Part shown: piece by piece, positions 38,080 to 47,236 of the stretch
How positions within the stretch are numbered: position 1 is the stretch's first letter
How the letters are laid out: every line of letters starts with the position of its first letter
Assembly (NCBI RefSeq): GCF_020386635.1
Contig: NZ_CP081942.1
Coordinates: forward strand, 4,278,001 to 4,342,000
DNA from: Pseudomonas sp. MM211
GTDB lineage: Bacteria; Pseudomonadota; Gammaproteobacteria; Pseudomonadales; Pseudomonadaceae
Length of the DNA stretch: 64,000 nucleotides
Reading direction: 5' to 3'
Notes under the pieces: model-generated
The model's input: only the letters and a program-made list of their open reading frames with translations
Told to the model about the DNA's origin: nothing
Database searches by the model: none
Translations under genes and position numbers: made by a program

Positions 38080-39522
38080 TCACACACGGACGCCATCGAC
38101 TTCGACATCACTTTTCGATTCGAAAGCATCTGAATGCCCAGAGGCAATGCTGCCAATTGCCAACGTCAGGCCAAATGTATTCACTCCATTTCGGCTGTTA
38201 GCGAACACGTCGCCTTTATGCATAGTCGCCACAGCCTTGACTATCGAAAGACCAAGCCCATGATGCGTGTCGCTTCCGGCTCGCGAACCATCGACCCTGT
38301 AAAAGCGCTCGAACAAGCGCTTTAAATGCTCTTCTGCAATGGGCTCACCATAATTGGCAACGGACACCACAGCCATGTTGCCTCGCGTGGTGATAGAAAC
38401 CGTTACCGTAGTGCCCGCGATGGCATGTCTGGAACTGTTATCCAGCAGGTTTGCCAATGAGCGATGGAAGAGCTGTCGGTCGATGCATGCCACCCCATCA
38501 CCATCCACTGTAACGACATTATTTTTCTGCTGGAAAAGAGGCTCAACATACTCGACCGTTTTAAAAGCCTCTTCACGCAAAGATACTTCTTTTAGTTGGG
38601 TCGCACGCACCCCGGACTGGGCGTGAGATAGAAAAAGCATATCATTGACGATGGACGTCATTCTTTCCAACTCTTCCAGGTTTGACTCCAGCAGCTCCAC
38701 CAACTCATGGGTATCTCGCTTACGAGAAAGTGCCAATTGGGTTTCCCCTATCAGGTTGGTCAGTGGCGTTTTTAACTCGTGAGCGACATCTGCGTTAAAG
38801 CTCTCCAGTTGCATCCACGCCACTTCCTGCCGTTCAAGCACCCCATTAAACGAAACGGCCAACTCCTTCAATTCTTCCGGCAGGACTGCCGCATCCAGCC
38901 GCTGCCCATATTTGCCGGGAGCCAGACGCTGCGCCTGATCGCTCAAACTATTGATCGGACGCATTCCAACCTTGGAAATAAAATAACCTAGCAAGGCGAC
39001 AAGAAGCACACTGAACAGGCTAATGAACAACAGGGCGCGAGTAAACTCATTCAACGTGCCCATGTACGGCGTAGAATCTATTGCAACGACGAACCTGAGC
39101 GCGGGTCGATCACCATTGACCGGAATATCCGAGATCAACAGGTAAAGAGCGCATGCATCTTCACTCAAACCTGGCACTTGATTAAAGCCACTGGCCAGAG
39201 ATGACAAGTCCACACCCACAGGCGGCTGCCCACCTACTCGATACAGAGGGTCTTCACTCAACACCCAGTAACGAACTCGCCCGCCCTCGGCCGCGGACAA
39301 GTCAGTCACTTTGGCCACAACGGCTTGCCAGTCATCAAAATTGGTACGAGCACTTATCCAGGGCTCCATGAGCGACTCCCGGAATAACAGCTCGTTATGC
39401 ATTTGGCTCTCCAGCGACTGATGCAACGCCACTCGTAAAGAAAAACCAAATACCGATGCAATTAACACGGACGCAACTGCAAACATCAAAGCCAGGCGGC
39501 CGGATACTGATTTCTTTATCAT
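38080..39522 (-). CDS. Heavy-metal-type sensor histidine kinase (CopS/CusS/IrlS group)
   Basis: A 480-residue inner-membrane kinase. TM1 is near residues 10-30, a periplasmic domain runs to about 160, TM2 is 163-185 (LLFISLFSVLLVALLGYFIS), then HAMP. The H-box FNADVAHELKTPLTNL has His248. The catalytic domain has NLLDNSSRHA, GLGLSIVKAV and a FERFYR F-box. It starts nine bases after the regulator stop. The metal is inferred, most likely copper, from the group and the operator. Confidence 0.87.
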   Translation of the reverse strand: MIKKSVSGRLALMFAVASVLIASVFGFSLRVALHQSLESQMHNELLFRESLMEPWISARTNFDDWQAVVAKVTDLSAAEGGRVRYWVLSEDPLYRVGGQPPVGVDLSSLASGFNQVPGLSEDACALYLLISDIPVNGDRPALRFVVAIDSTPYMGTLNEFTRALLFISLFSVLLVALLGYFISKVGMRPINSLSDQAQRLAPGKYGQRLDAAVLPEELKELAVSFNGVLERQEVAWMQLESFNADVAHELKTPLTNLIGETQLALSRKRDTHELVELLESNLEELERMTSIVNDMLFLSHAQSGVRATQLKEVSLREEAFKTVEYVEPLFQQKNNVVTVDGDGVACIDRQLFHRSLANLLDNSSRHAIAGTTVTVSITTRGNMAVVSVANYGEPIAEEHLKRLFERFYRVDGSRAGSDTHHGLGLSIVKAVATMHKGDVFANSRNGVNTFGLTLAIGSIASGHSDAFESKSDVEVDGVRV

Positions 39523-39531
39523 TGGTTTACT

Positions 39532-40224
39532 CTATGCCGACTGGCGCTCGGGACGTACTTCAAGAACATAACCCATACCCCGAACGGTATGGAGCAACTT
39601 CATTTCATACGGAGCATCAATTTTGCTTCTGAGTCGTTTTATTGCGACTTCGACAACATTGGCGTCGCTATCGAAATTCATATCCCAGATCTGTTCTGCA
39701 ATCATCATTTTCGACAGAATCTGCCCTTGGTGTCGGGCCAAAAGACTCAACAAGGAAAACTCCTTGGCTGTCAGTTCCAGACGTTCCCCTGCACGCGAAA
39801 CTTTCCTCGATAATAAATCCAGATGAAGATCGTGGATCTGAAGCTGCGCTATATCGGCGCCATCGCTCGGGCGTCGGCGCAACAGTGCCTGGATACGTGC
39901 GACTAACTCGATAAGAGAAAATGGCTTTGGAAGGTAGTCATCCGCGCCATGCCTCAGGCCTTTTACACGCTCGTCTACAGACCCTCGTGCAGACAGCATC
40001 AAGACAGGCGTCTGTTTAGTCATACGCAGGTTTTCGAGAACGCTATAACCATCCATACCCGGAAGCATTACATCCAAAACGACTGCATCGTAGTCATATT
40101 CCAATGCAAGGTGGAGCCCCACGGTGCCCGTGGAGGCAACGTCAACGGTGAACCCCAGTTCACTAAACGCTCGGTTTATGTAGGAAGAAGTTTTTTCTTC
40201 ATCCTCCACAAGCAATAACCTCAT
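39532..40224 (-). CDS. OmpR-family response regulator (CopR/CusR/IrlR group)
   Basis: 230 residues. Receiver with Asp51 (AVVLDVMLPGMDG) as the phospho-acceptor, acidic pocket near residues 7-9, and Lys in the LPKPF loop; the winged-helix DNA-binding domain (ELTAKEFSLLSLLARHQGQ, VVEVAIKRLRSKID, VRGMGYVLE) follows. Start at the ATG at 40224 after AGGTGG; a GTG at 40233 is in frame but too close to the ribosome site. It is divergent from the DUF2790 gene, with a palindrome in between. Confidence 0.9.
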   Translation of the reverse strand: MRLLLVEDEEKTSSYINRAFSELGFTVDVASTGTVGLHLALEYDYDAVVLDVMLPGMDGYSVLENLRMTKQTPVLMLSARGSVDERVKGLRHGADDYLPKPFSLIELVARIQALLRRRPSDGADIAQLQIHDLHLDLLSRKVSRAGERLELTAKEFSLLSLLARHQGQILSKMMIAEQIWDMNFDSDANVVEVAIKRLRSKIDAPYEMKLLHTVRGMGYVLEVRPERQSA

Positions 40225-40291
40225 ACATTCCACCTGCTAGCTTAAGCCAACTTCATAGTCACTCATCATACCGAACATTTCCAACAGACAG

Positions 40292-40318
40292 CTGACATTC
40301 AACTGACATTTCTGTCAG
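40292..40318. promoter_or_regulatory. Candidate CopR-type operator
   Basis: CTGACATTTCTGTCAG (40303-40318) is a perfect 6-bp dyad, and another CTGACATT begins 11 bases earlier at 40292, one helical turn away. The CTGACA-n5-GT part resembles the CopR box I remember for P. aeruginosa (CTGACA-n5-GTAAT). The region lies between the response regulator and the DUF2790 gene. Confidence 0.55.
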
Positions 40319-40608
40319 AAAACACTCTAGGTCATCCTGACGAAAATGTTATCTACCGGTCATCTAAATGACAGTCGCGCACTCATAACCTAGCCAGAAC
40401 ACAAACCAACCTTATGGGTAAGACTAATGAAGCTCGCCCGGGCGATCTTGATAAAGCGACACCACCCCATACCGAAAACAAATAATAGAGACAAGGAGAC
40501 AAACATCGATCAACGCCACCCAATCGAAAAATTCGGCATTAACTGATCACCTATGCAACAGGCCTTCGCATTAGCAACTCCCCAAAATCACAGCCAAACA
40601 GGTGTAAT

Positions 40609-40875
40609 ATGAAAGTCATCGCAACCCTTGCTACCGCTCTACTTGCATCCTCATTCGTAATGGCAGCAGACGCCTCAAGCTCCCTTGGCAATGCAGCTGC
40701 GGCTCAATATCGCTACGGCATGAATTTAGATGTAGCGAGAGTGATCTCGATTTCTGAACCTAAAGAGTCTTGCGGCCTGGTGCCCGTGACCATGCACTAT
40801 GAAGACAGCCGAGGTGACCGACACCTCTTGCGCTTCACTCAGCTCAATTCGGGCCCGCGCTGCCCGGACAACTGA
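40609..40875 (+). CDS. DUF2790 periplasmic protein
   Basis: 88 residues with a signal peptide cleaved near SFVMAADA. The mature part (AAQYRYGMNLDVARVISISEP then CGLVPVTMHYEDSRGDRHLLRF) is the DUF2790 pattern common in Pseudomonas. Two Cys in the mature protein may pair. Its position opposite a copper-type regulator suggests metal-responsive expression. Start after AGGTG. The function of the family is unknown. Confidence 0.85.
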   Translation: MKVIATLATALLASSFVMAADASSSLGNAAAAQYRYGMNLDVARVISISEPKESCGLVPVTMHYEDSRGDRHLLRFTQLNSGPRCPDN

Positions 40876-40990
40876 GGAAAAGCCACGACTATTCGATAGT
40901 TTGCAAGCGCCGAAGAATCATCACGACTCACGAACACTTAACCCTGCCGAATAAGCAGTTATCACAACAAACCACACCAGGATAGAGTCA

Positions 40991-41401
40991 ATGAAACGAG
41001 CCTTTCTATTCGCTGGCAGCCTCACGTTCATTCTGGCGGGCCACACCGTTGCGCAAGAGCGAATATTGATATCGTCAGAATGGGGTAATGCAACGGCACG
41101 CCTGGTCGATAATGATGCGACACAGGCATTGGTAGCGATGTTGCCGGTAACGATAGAGATGCGCGATCACCTTCGTCAGGAAAAGACCGGCGACTTGCCT
41201 TCACCCCTACCGGAAGTAAATCGCCAGAGAGACTTCTCGACAGGCACGATCGGGCTATGGGGGCCTGATCACTTTGTCATCTACTACAGTGAGGGTCGCG
41301 TCCCCTCACCTGGCATCGTGATTCTCGGGGATATAGAGGGGGACATCTCCTTTCTGGATCGTCCGGGCCCCATTACCGTCAGGGTCGAACAGGCTGAATA
41401 G
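40991..41401 (+). CDS. Exported cyclophilin-like fold protein
   Basis: 136 residues with a signal peptide ending near HTVAQ. The mature part follows the cyclophilin-like group 2 pattern: ATARLVDNDATQALVAMLPVTIEMRD, LPEVNRQRDFSTGTIGLWGPDHFVIYY and GIVILGDIEGD. Enzymatic isomerase residues are not identifiable. It lies 115 bases after the DUF2790 gene on the same strand and may share its regulation. Confidence 0.75.
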   Translation: MKRAFLFAGSLTFILAGHTVAQERILISSEWGNATARLVDNDATQALVAMLPVTIEMRDHLRQEKTGDLPSPLPEVNRQRDFSTGTIGLWGPDHFVIYYSEGRVPSPGIVILGDIEGDISFLDRPGPITVRVEQAE

Positions 41402-41433
41402 GTTTTCTTGAAACAGTAAACAACCCTGCCTGT

Positions 41434-41465
41434 ACCGCGCCTTGTCAACCAATACAAAGCGCGGT
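41434..41465. terminator. Hairpin between convergent genes
   Basis: ACCGCGC (41434-41440) and GCGCGGT (41459-41465) pair, extended inward by TTGT/ACAA with one mismatch. No T tract follows on either strand, so terminator function is only likely. Confidence 0.45.
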
Positions 41466-41549
41466 TCGCAGCTCGATGAGTGGCTCAACAATCATCCCCC
41501 ATCCCGGCTCAACACGCATCACTGCGCGCGAGCCGCACTCGAGTAACCA

Positions 41550-42888
41550 TCAGCGCATCTGCAGAATGATCGGGTTGCTGCTTGCCGGGCTGGTTCGCTC
41601 TCGCAGTTCGCCGACCTCGGCCGCAGTCACTGCGCCGCCCTGGTTGCCCCAGGCGGTACGAACGAAAGTCAGCACTTCTGCCATCTCGGCATCGCTCAAC
41701 TGATTGCGAAACGGCGGCATGCGGTACGCATCAGGCACGCCTTGTGCGACAACCCGATCCGAACCATTCAGAGTCACATTGATAGAGGTGGCGTTATGTT
41801 CGGACATGGAAGAGGAAGCCCCCGCTAGAGGCGGCATCCACTGCCCCTGGCCTCGCCCATCGATACCGTGGCAGGAGCTGCACTTGGCCACATAGGTGCT
41901 CGAGCCGGGTCTTGCCATATCCGCAGCCTGGAGCGGCTGCGCCAACAAAGGATCCCAGGCGGGGACCGTCTCTCTCGGGGTCACCGGGTAGCGAGCCGAG
42001 ATAGCGAGCGATGGCGGCCAGGTCCTTATCCGTCATGTATTGAGTCGAGTTATTGAATGCCTCCGTCATGGTGCCGGTGACGACGCTGTGCACGTTTCGC
42101 CCGACCTGCAGGTACTGGACGATCTCTTCTTCGCTCCAACGCCCCAGGCCCGTATTAGGGCCCTGCCGCAAGCTCGGCGCGTACCAGCCATCCAGCAACG
42201 CGCCGCTCAGATACAGTGGATTGGTTTCGTCCAACCCCTTCTCGTTCATCGCTAGCCCGCGAGGCGTATGGCAGCTACCGCAATGGCCTGGCCCTTGAAC
42301 GATGTAGGCGCCGCGATTCCACAACGCATCCTGCCCGGGCTTGTCCTCATAGGCTCCTTCTGGCGCAAAAACAGCGTTCCACATCGCGATGGGCCATCGC
42401 ATGTTGAGCGGCCAGGGAATCTTACTTTCCCGGTTCTCCATGCGCACAGGCTCGACCCCTTGGCTGAAGAATGCATAGAGGGCGCGAATGTCATCGTCAC
42501 TGAACTTGGCGTATGACGGGTAAGGCATCGCCGGGTAGAGGCGGTGCCCATCTGCCGCGACACCGGCGCGTATCGCGCGGTCGAACTCGGCCAGACTGTA
42601 ATTGCCGATTCCAGTCTCTGGATCAGGGGTGATGTTGGTGGTGAAGATGGAGCCCAGCGGGGTTGCCATTTCATAGCCCCCTGAAAACGGAGCACCATCT
42701 GGAGTGCTGTGGCAGGCAACGCAATCGCCCAGCCTGGCAACATACTCACCGCGTTGAATCAGCTCGGGAGTCACTGCCGCCGCGCTTTGATTCGCCAACG
42801 GTGAGTAAGGCGTGCGAGTTACGAACCAGGCCAAACCCGCTGCCGCCACGATGCCGCCCACCAGGAGGGATGTAATTGTCTTTTTCAA
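41550..42888 (-). pseudogene. Tri-heme cytochrome c subunit of a molybdenum dehydrogenase, frameshifted
   Basis: Two overlapping frames together make one protein. The first (TTG start at 42888, AGGAA upstream) has a membrane anchor and hemes CVACH and CGSCH and should read ...RYLGSLP. The second supplies the third heme CSSCH and runs to 41550. Removing one G from GGG at 41986-41988 joins them at LGSLP-VTPRET to give about 445 residues, a normal length for cytochrome subunits of periplasmic alcohol or aldehyde dehydrogenases. As read, the protein ends early at 41794 without the third heme. It may be a real mutation or a sequence error. Confidence 0.8.
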
Positions 42889-42903
42889 CGGTGCATTCCT
42901 TTC

Positions 42904-45162
42904 TCAGGCGTCAAAGCTGTAATGCGAAAAAGGCATGCTGCGAATCCGCTGCCCGGTGAGTCTGGAAACAGCATTCGCCACGGCGGGTGCGACAGCGGGC
43001 AAAGGCGGCTCACCGATGCCCCCCATCTTGGCGCCGCTTTCGACTATCCGGACGTGCACATTCGCCATCATCGCCATCGGCAAAACGCGGTAGAGGTCGT
43101 AGTTGCGAGCTACAGGCTGGCCATTCTTGTACTCCGCCTCTTCGATCAATGCCTGAGATAAACCAAGTGCGACCGCCGAATTGACCTGGGCATCGATGAT
43201 TGCCGGATTGACGATGCTGCCAGGGTCAATCGCCTGCCAGATATCGTGCACTTTGACCTGACCATTGAGAATCGAGACCTCGGCGATGACCGCCACCTCC
43301 GAGCCAAACGGCGATGCCATTGCGACTCCACGCGCACGGCGAGACCCATCTTCGGCAGTGAACGGGCCACGCTTCCAACCACCAGAATGATCAGCGACGG
43401 CAATCAGCAAGTTGGTCAACCGCTCGTTGCCCTGCAGCAGTTTCATCCGCAGGTCGTAAGGATCTTGGTTCCCAGCATCGGCTAGCTCATCCAGAAAGGC
43501 CTCGTAAACGAAGTCGTTGATGGAGTTACCTACCGACCGCCAGTAAGCGAGCGACGCCGGCGTTTTCACGTAGCGCTGGGCGATCCGGCGATTGGGTATC
43601 CGATAACTTTTTTCCGTCAGCCCCTCGACTGCCGTAGGGTCGATCTTTTCACCACGTTTGTTGGCGATACCTTCAGTCGGCCCCTCGGTGACAGTGACCG
43701 CCTCGAGCGCAACCGGCATACCCTGTTCATCAACCCCACCCCGCATGTGCACGACTGCCATAGGTCGCAATGGATCGCGCAAGAACTCTTCCTCACGGCT
43801 CCAGATGACTTTGACCGGGCGACCAACCGCTTTAGCCAGGTTTATTGCCTGCGGATAGGGCGATGCGTTGGGGTATATGAAATGCCGGCCAAAAAAGCCG
43901 CCCAACAACGGTGAGTGGACTTTGACGCGCGAAGCATCGAGACCGGTCTGCTTGAGAATCTCGGCCAGAAAAAGATCGGGAGCCTGGTTGGGCAGCCAGA
44001 CTTCCAGACTTCCGTCGCTATCGAAACACGCGAGCGCTGAAGGAGGCTCCATCTGAGCATGGTGGAGGTATTGGGTGTGGTAGCTTGCCTCGACGGTCTT
44101 GCGTGCACCGTCGAACGCTTTCGTCAGTTCCCCTTCCTCCTCCGCCACATCGCCCTTGTCACGATCGCTGGTGAGCTGCTCTCGGTAAGCCTGCGTAGAA
44201 AAGTCTGCTGGCATGTAACGCATCGCCGACTTGTCTTGCGGCTCCCTCCATTCGACCTGAAGCGATTCTGCGGCACGTTTGGCATTCCACCAGCGCGGCG
44301 CTACCACCGCCACTGCACCGGGCAGTACATGCACGGAGTGCACGCCCGGCATGCCCTTGACCTGTGCTTCGTTGCGTAAACCGCCCACCTCCAGACCGAG
44401 CCGAGGCGCGTGCTGGACGGCAGCATGAAGCATGTCGTCGACACGGCAATCAATCGTGTAGATAGCCTTGCCGGTGGACTTCTCGTACACGTCCAGTCGC
44501 TTGACGGGTTTGCCGATCCAGCGAAAGTTTCCTGGGTCCTTGAGCTGAATCTGCTCGGGATCAGGGATGGGGCGATCCAGCGCTGTTTGCGCGAGTTCGC
44601 CATAGCTCGCCAACTTCCCTGACGCGAGGTGAATGACTCGACCTGGCTCGGTGGTGAGTTGCGTGATCGGTACGCCCCACAACTCCGATGCCGCTTGAAG
44701 CAACATTAAGCGGGCCGAAGCGCCGAGCTTTCGCATGGTCGTGTAACTCGAACGAACCGACATGCTGCCGCCGGTGAACCGCCCACCATTGTCCATCACC
44801 ATGTAGTCGCCGCCAGGCGGTGCCATCTCTACAAAGAAACTCTCGGGGCTCGCATCCAGCTCTTCACCGACAATTTGCGCCAGGCCGGTGAAGATGCCCT
44901 GGCCACCTTCAGCGAACGGGCTTTTCAAATGAATGGTGTTGTCCGCCCGAATTTCCAGGAACGCCGGCACGCGCGTGCCAGGAGCGACGGCTTTGATGCT
45001 CTGTGCTGCCCGCGCTTCTTCAATTGGAATGCCGAAGCTGATCACCAATGCGCCCGCGGTAATACCAGCAGAGGCCAGGAGAAACCTGCGCCGAGAAATA
45101 TTGACCGGCTCTACAGACGCAAAAGTGCCGTCTTGACCGTTGGAGTTATCCAGCATAACCAT
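42904..45162 (-). CDS. Molybdenum-binding large subunit, aldehyde/isoquinoline oxidoreductase family
   Basis: A 752-residue xanthine-oxidase-family catalytic subunit fused in one chain like IorB/NicB. A Tat signal (SRRRFLLASAG, residues about 24-34) sends the folded protein to the periplasm. The C-terminal active-site Glu is Glu718 in GGIGEPPLP; cofactor-binding stretches GGFFGRHF and AYWRSVGNSIND are present. ATG at 45162 follows AAGGA. It is the middle gene of a 2Fe-2S/Mo/cytochrome set and passes electrons from the substrate to the iron-sulfur subunit and then to heme. The substrate, an aldehyde or N-heterocycle, cannot be told from sequence. Confidence 0.88.
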   Translation of the reverse strand: MVMLDNSNGQDGTFASVEPVNISRRRFLLASAGITAGALVISFGIPIEEARAAQSIKAVAPGTRVPAFLEIRADNTIHLKSPFAEGGQGIFTGLAQIVGEELDASPESFFVEMAPPGGDYMVMDNGGRFTGGSMSVRSSYTTMRKLGASARLMLLQAASELWGVPITQLTTEPGRVIHLASGKLASYGELAQTALDRPIPDPEQIQLKDPGNFRWIGKPVKRLDVYEKSTGKAIYTIDCRVDDMLHAAVQHAPRLGLEVGGLRNEAQVKGMPGVHSVHVLPGAVAVVAPRWWNAKRAAESLQVEWREPQDKSAMRYMPADFSTQAYREQLTSDRDKGDVAEEEGELTKAFDGARKTVEASYHTQYLHHAQMEPPSALACFDSDGSLEVWLPNQAPDLFLAEILKQTGLDASRVKVHSPLLGGFFGRHFIYPNASPYPQAINLAKAVGRPVKVIWSREEEFLRDPLRPMAVVHMRGGVDEQGMPVALEAVTVTEGPTEGIANKRGEKIDPTAVEGLTEKSYRIPNRRIAQRYVKTPASLAYWRSVGNSINDFVYEAFLDELADAGNQDPYDLRMKLLQGNERLTNLLIAVADHSGGWKRGPFTAEDGSRRARGVAMASPFGSEVAVIAEVSILNGQVKVHDIWQAIDPGSIVNPAIIDAQVNSAVALGLSQALIEEAEYKNGQPVARNYDLYRVLPMAMMANVHVRIVESGAKMGGIGEPPLPAVAPAVANAVSRLTGQRIRSMPFSHYSFDA

Positions 45163-45278
45163 GGCCTGTCCTTCCGTCGTATCAGTGGAAGCGCGATTGC
45201 TGCGGCTTCATAGGGAGCTCGGGGCGAGATTCAGTAGTTGGTACTGCTTAACCCCAAAAGTCGTATGCGTAAGGGAAC

Positions 45279-45731
45279 CTAAACTTGCCCTGAGGACAGC
45301 TCACTGATCGCCGACTTGATCGCGTTATAGGTTCCGCAACGACAGAGGTTGGTCATCGCCGATATGATTTCGGCTTCCGTCGGATTGGGCGTGCGTTTGA
45401 GCAAAGCAGTCGCAGCCATGACCTGACCGGACTGGCAGTATCCGCACTGAGCCACCTGATGTTTGACCCAGGCGGCAACGACTCGCTTGCCGAGCTCGTC
45501 ATCTTCTACGGCTTCGATGGTGCGGATTTCCCTGCCGGCCACACCCTCAACAGGCGTTACACAGGAACGCACCAAGAACCCGTCGACCATGACGGCGCAA
45601 GCTCCACACTGGGCCAGACCACAGCCGTACTTCGTTCCTGTAAGGCCAATATCATCGCGGATAAGCCACAGCAGCGGAGTTCCAGGCTCCGCCTCGACCT
45701 CATACTTGTTGCCGTTGACGTTAAGTTCCAT
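45279..45731 (-). CDS. 2Fe-2S subunit of the molybdenum dehydrogenase
   Basis: A 150-residue electron-transfer subunit (IorA-like). Plant-type cluster ligands Cys37, Cys42, Cys45 and Cys57 are followed by the second cluster Cys96, Cys99, Cys130 and Cys132 (CGYCQSGQVM, CRCGTYNAI). No signal peptide of its own, so export would depend on the Tat signal of the partner. It is the first gene of the set, 116 bases before the large subunit. Confidence 0.92.
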   Translation of the reverse strand: MELNVNGNKYEVEAEPGTPLLWLIRDDIGLTGTKYGCGLAQCGACAVMVDGFLVRSCVTPVEGVAGREIRTIEAVEDDELGKRVVAAWVKHQVAQCGYCQSGQVMAATALLKRTPNPTEAEIISAMTNLCRCGTYNAIKSAISELSSGQV

Positions 45732-46394
45732 GGTTCTAATCTCGGTCGGCTATATATATTTATTCTATGTATCCGTGGAGCTCGGCGACGGGCTCAATTC
45801 GGACGCACTTTCATTACTGAAACGACTAATAGCTGTATTTCCTTTACAGAATCGCCAGGTGCCGCGACAGGAAAGCGCTAAAAATACGTTTTTATATCAA
45901 CAGGCATGTGATGCCAGATAGCTCATTTCACTGAGTTTCTTGCCTGATCCTATCTAGCGCTTCTTTACTCAGGAAAAGTATGGCTTTCATCAACATCTTA
46001 GTAGCGGCTGGCTACTTGGCCATCTTGCAAAGACGCTCATTAACGATGATAAAAATTGCTATCTGCAACAAATTCGTTTATGTCGCTGCCACATAGACAG
46101 TTAGACATATTGAAAGCCTCCGCTCTCTCGTCGCTCTACATCTTTTGGGATATGCGGCGGCGCCGTGAAGGCTTGAATTGATTGTTCTAGTCGATATCCA
46201 TGCAACGTTGTGGTGGAACCCGGTATGAAAGCCACCTGTGCGGTACGCAAGTATTTGTTCTTGCCATAGATCGAAGATCGCGCTTCGCTCTGCATTGGCT
46301 GCTCGATTGGTAACGTTGTCGGGTGGGCACCGAATCCTTACCTAGAACCGCTGTCGTACGCCTTAACTTCAAGTTTTCACATCATCGAGTTCAC
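45732..46394. other. Intergenic region, divergent promoters
   Basis: 663 bases with no supported gene. An AT-rich tract (TATATATATTTATTC) near 45750 could be a promoter region for the dehydrogenase operon. Frames here (for example 46101-46295 on the minus strand) lack ribosome sites and motifs. Confidence 0.5.
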
Positions 46395-47117
46395 ATGCTT
46401 AACACTTCATTCGCTTGTCTTCTCACACTAGGTATCTGCCTGTTCAGCCTCAACGCAGTGGCGGCAAACAACAGAGCAGACACCTTTTACGGACAGGGGA
46501 TGGAGGCACTGAACCAGCTACAACGGTTGACCAACGAACAGAGCGGTAACGCTGACGAACTCAACCGCCACCTCGATGACTTCGACACCCATATCAATAG
46601 TGCTGCACAGCTCGGGCACCCAGCTGCCAAGCTGCTTCAGGCACTGGTGCGCCTGAAGAGGCGGGCCCAGGATCCAGCTGTAGCACTGGAAGACCGACGC
46701 CAGGGCTGCGCCTCACTGAATGCCTTGGCCAAAGAGGGTTTCGTGGCCGCAGCCGTGCTGAATTTTCGGGAGTGCGACACCGCCTACAATCGCTTCGAAT
46801 TCAACAGCCCTGAGCACCTTGCTGTCATGGAAGCGGTCGAGCAATCGCTCGGCCAGCAAGACCCAGCCCTAGCCTATTACCCGCTGCCCATGCTGGCCAG
46901 CCAGTGCTTCGCTGTCGAGCCGGCCCAGGTAAACGAGCTCACCCATGAACAATTTCGTGCTGAAGCCGAGTACATCCTCGGCAGCAGTCGGCTACCGGAA
47001 AGCCGCGAGGCCATCGAACGCAACTTGAAATGGCTGGAGGCGGCCTTCCGGCATGGCTGTACGGCCTCACTGGATATGCGCCCCGTGCTGCGCAAACAAT
47101 TGACGAAATACCCGTAG
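46395..47117 (+). CDS. Exported protein of unknown function
   Basis: 240 residues. A signal peptide (LLTLGICLFSLNAVA) is cleaved near residue 24. The mature part is helical and repeat-like (ADTFYGQGMEALNQLQRL, HPAAKLLQALVRLKRRA, LNALAKEGFVAAAVLNF), which resembles Sel1/TPR-type arrays. It has three Cys. Start at 46395 in preference to the earlier in-frame ATG at 46323, which lacks a signal. Family not recognised. Confidence 0.7.
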   Translation: MLNTSFACLLTLGICLFSLNAVAANNRADTFYGQGMEALNQLQRLTNEQSGNADELNRHLDDFDTHINSAAQLGHPAAKLLQALVRLKRRAQDPAVALEDRRQGCASLNALAKEGFVAAAVLNFRECDTAYNRFEFNSPEHLAVMEAVEQSLGQQDPALAYYPLPMLASQCFAVEPAQVNELTHEQFRAEAEYILGSSRLPESREAIERNLKWLEAAFRHGCTASLDMRPVLRKQLTKYP

Positions 47118-47236
47118 CGGCATACTGACATCATCCTGCAAAATTACTGCAGTTTCATCACGCCAGCCGATCAAGGCTGCAAGCATCGCGGCGTGCCGCT
47201 ACGCTTACTCGTCATGAATGCCTGCAGGCCGTATTG

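Noticed and set aside
41550..41984. Separate single-heme cytochrome gene
   Set aside because: Its GTG has no ribosome site and the frame continues the upstream cytochrome exactly after removal of one G, so it is the 3' part of a frameshifted gene.
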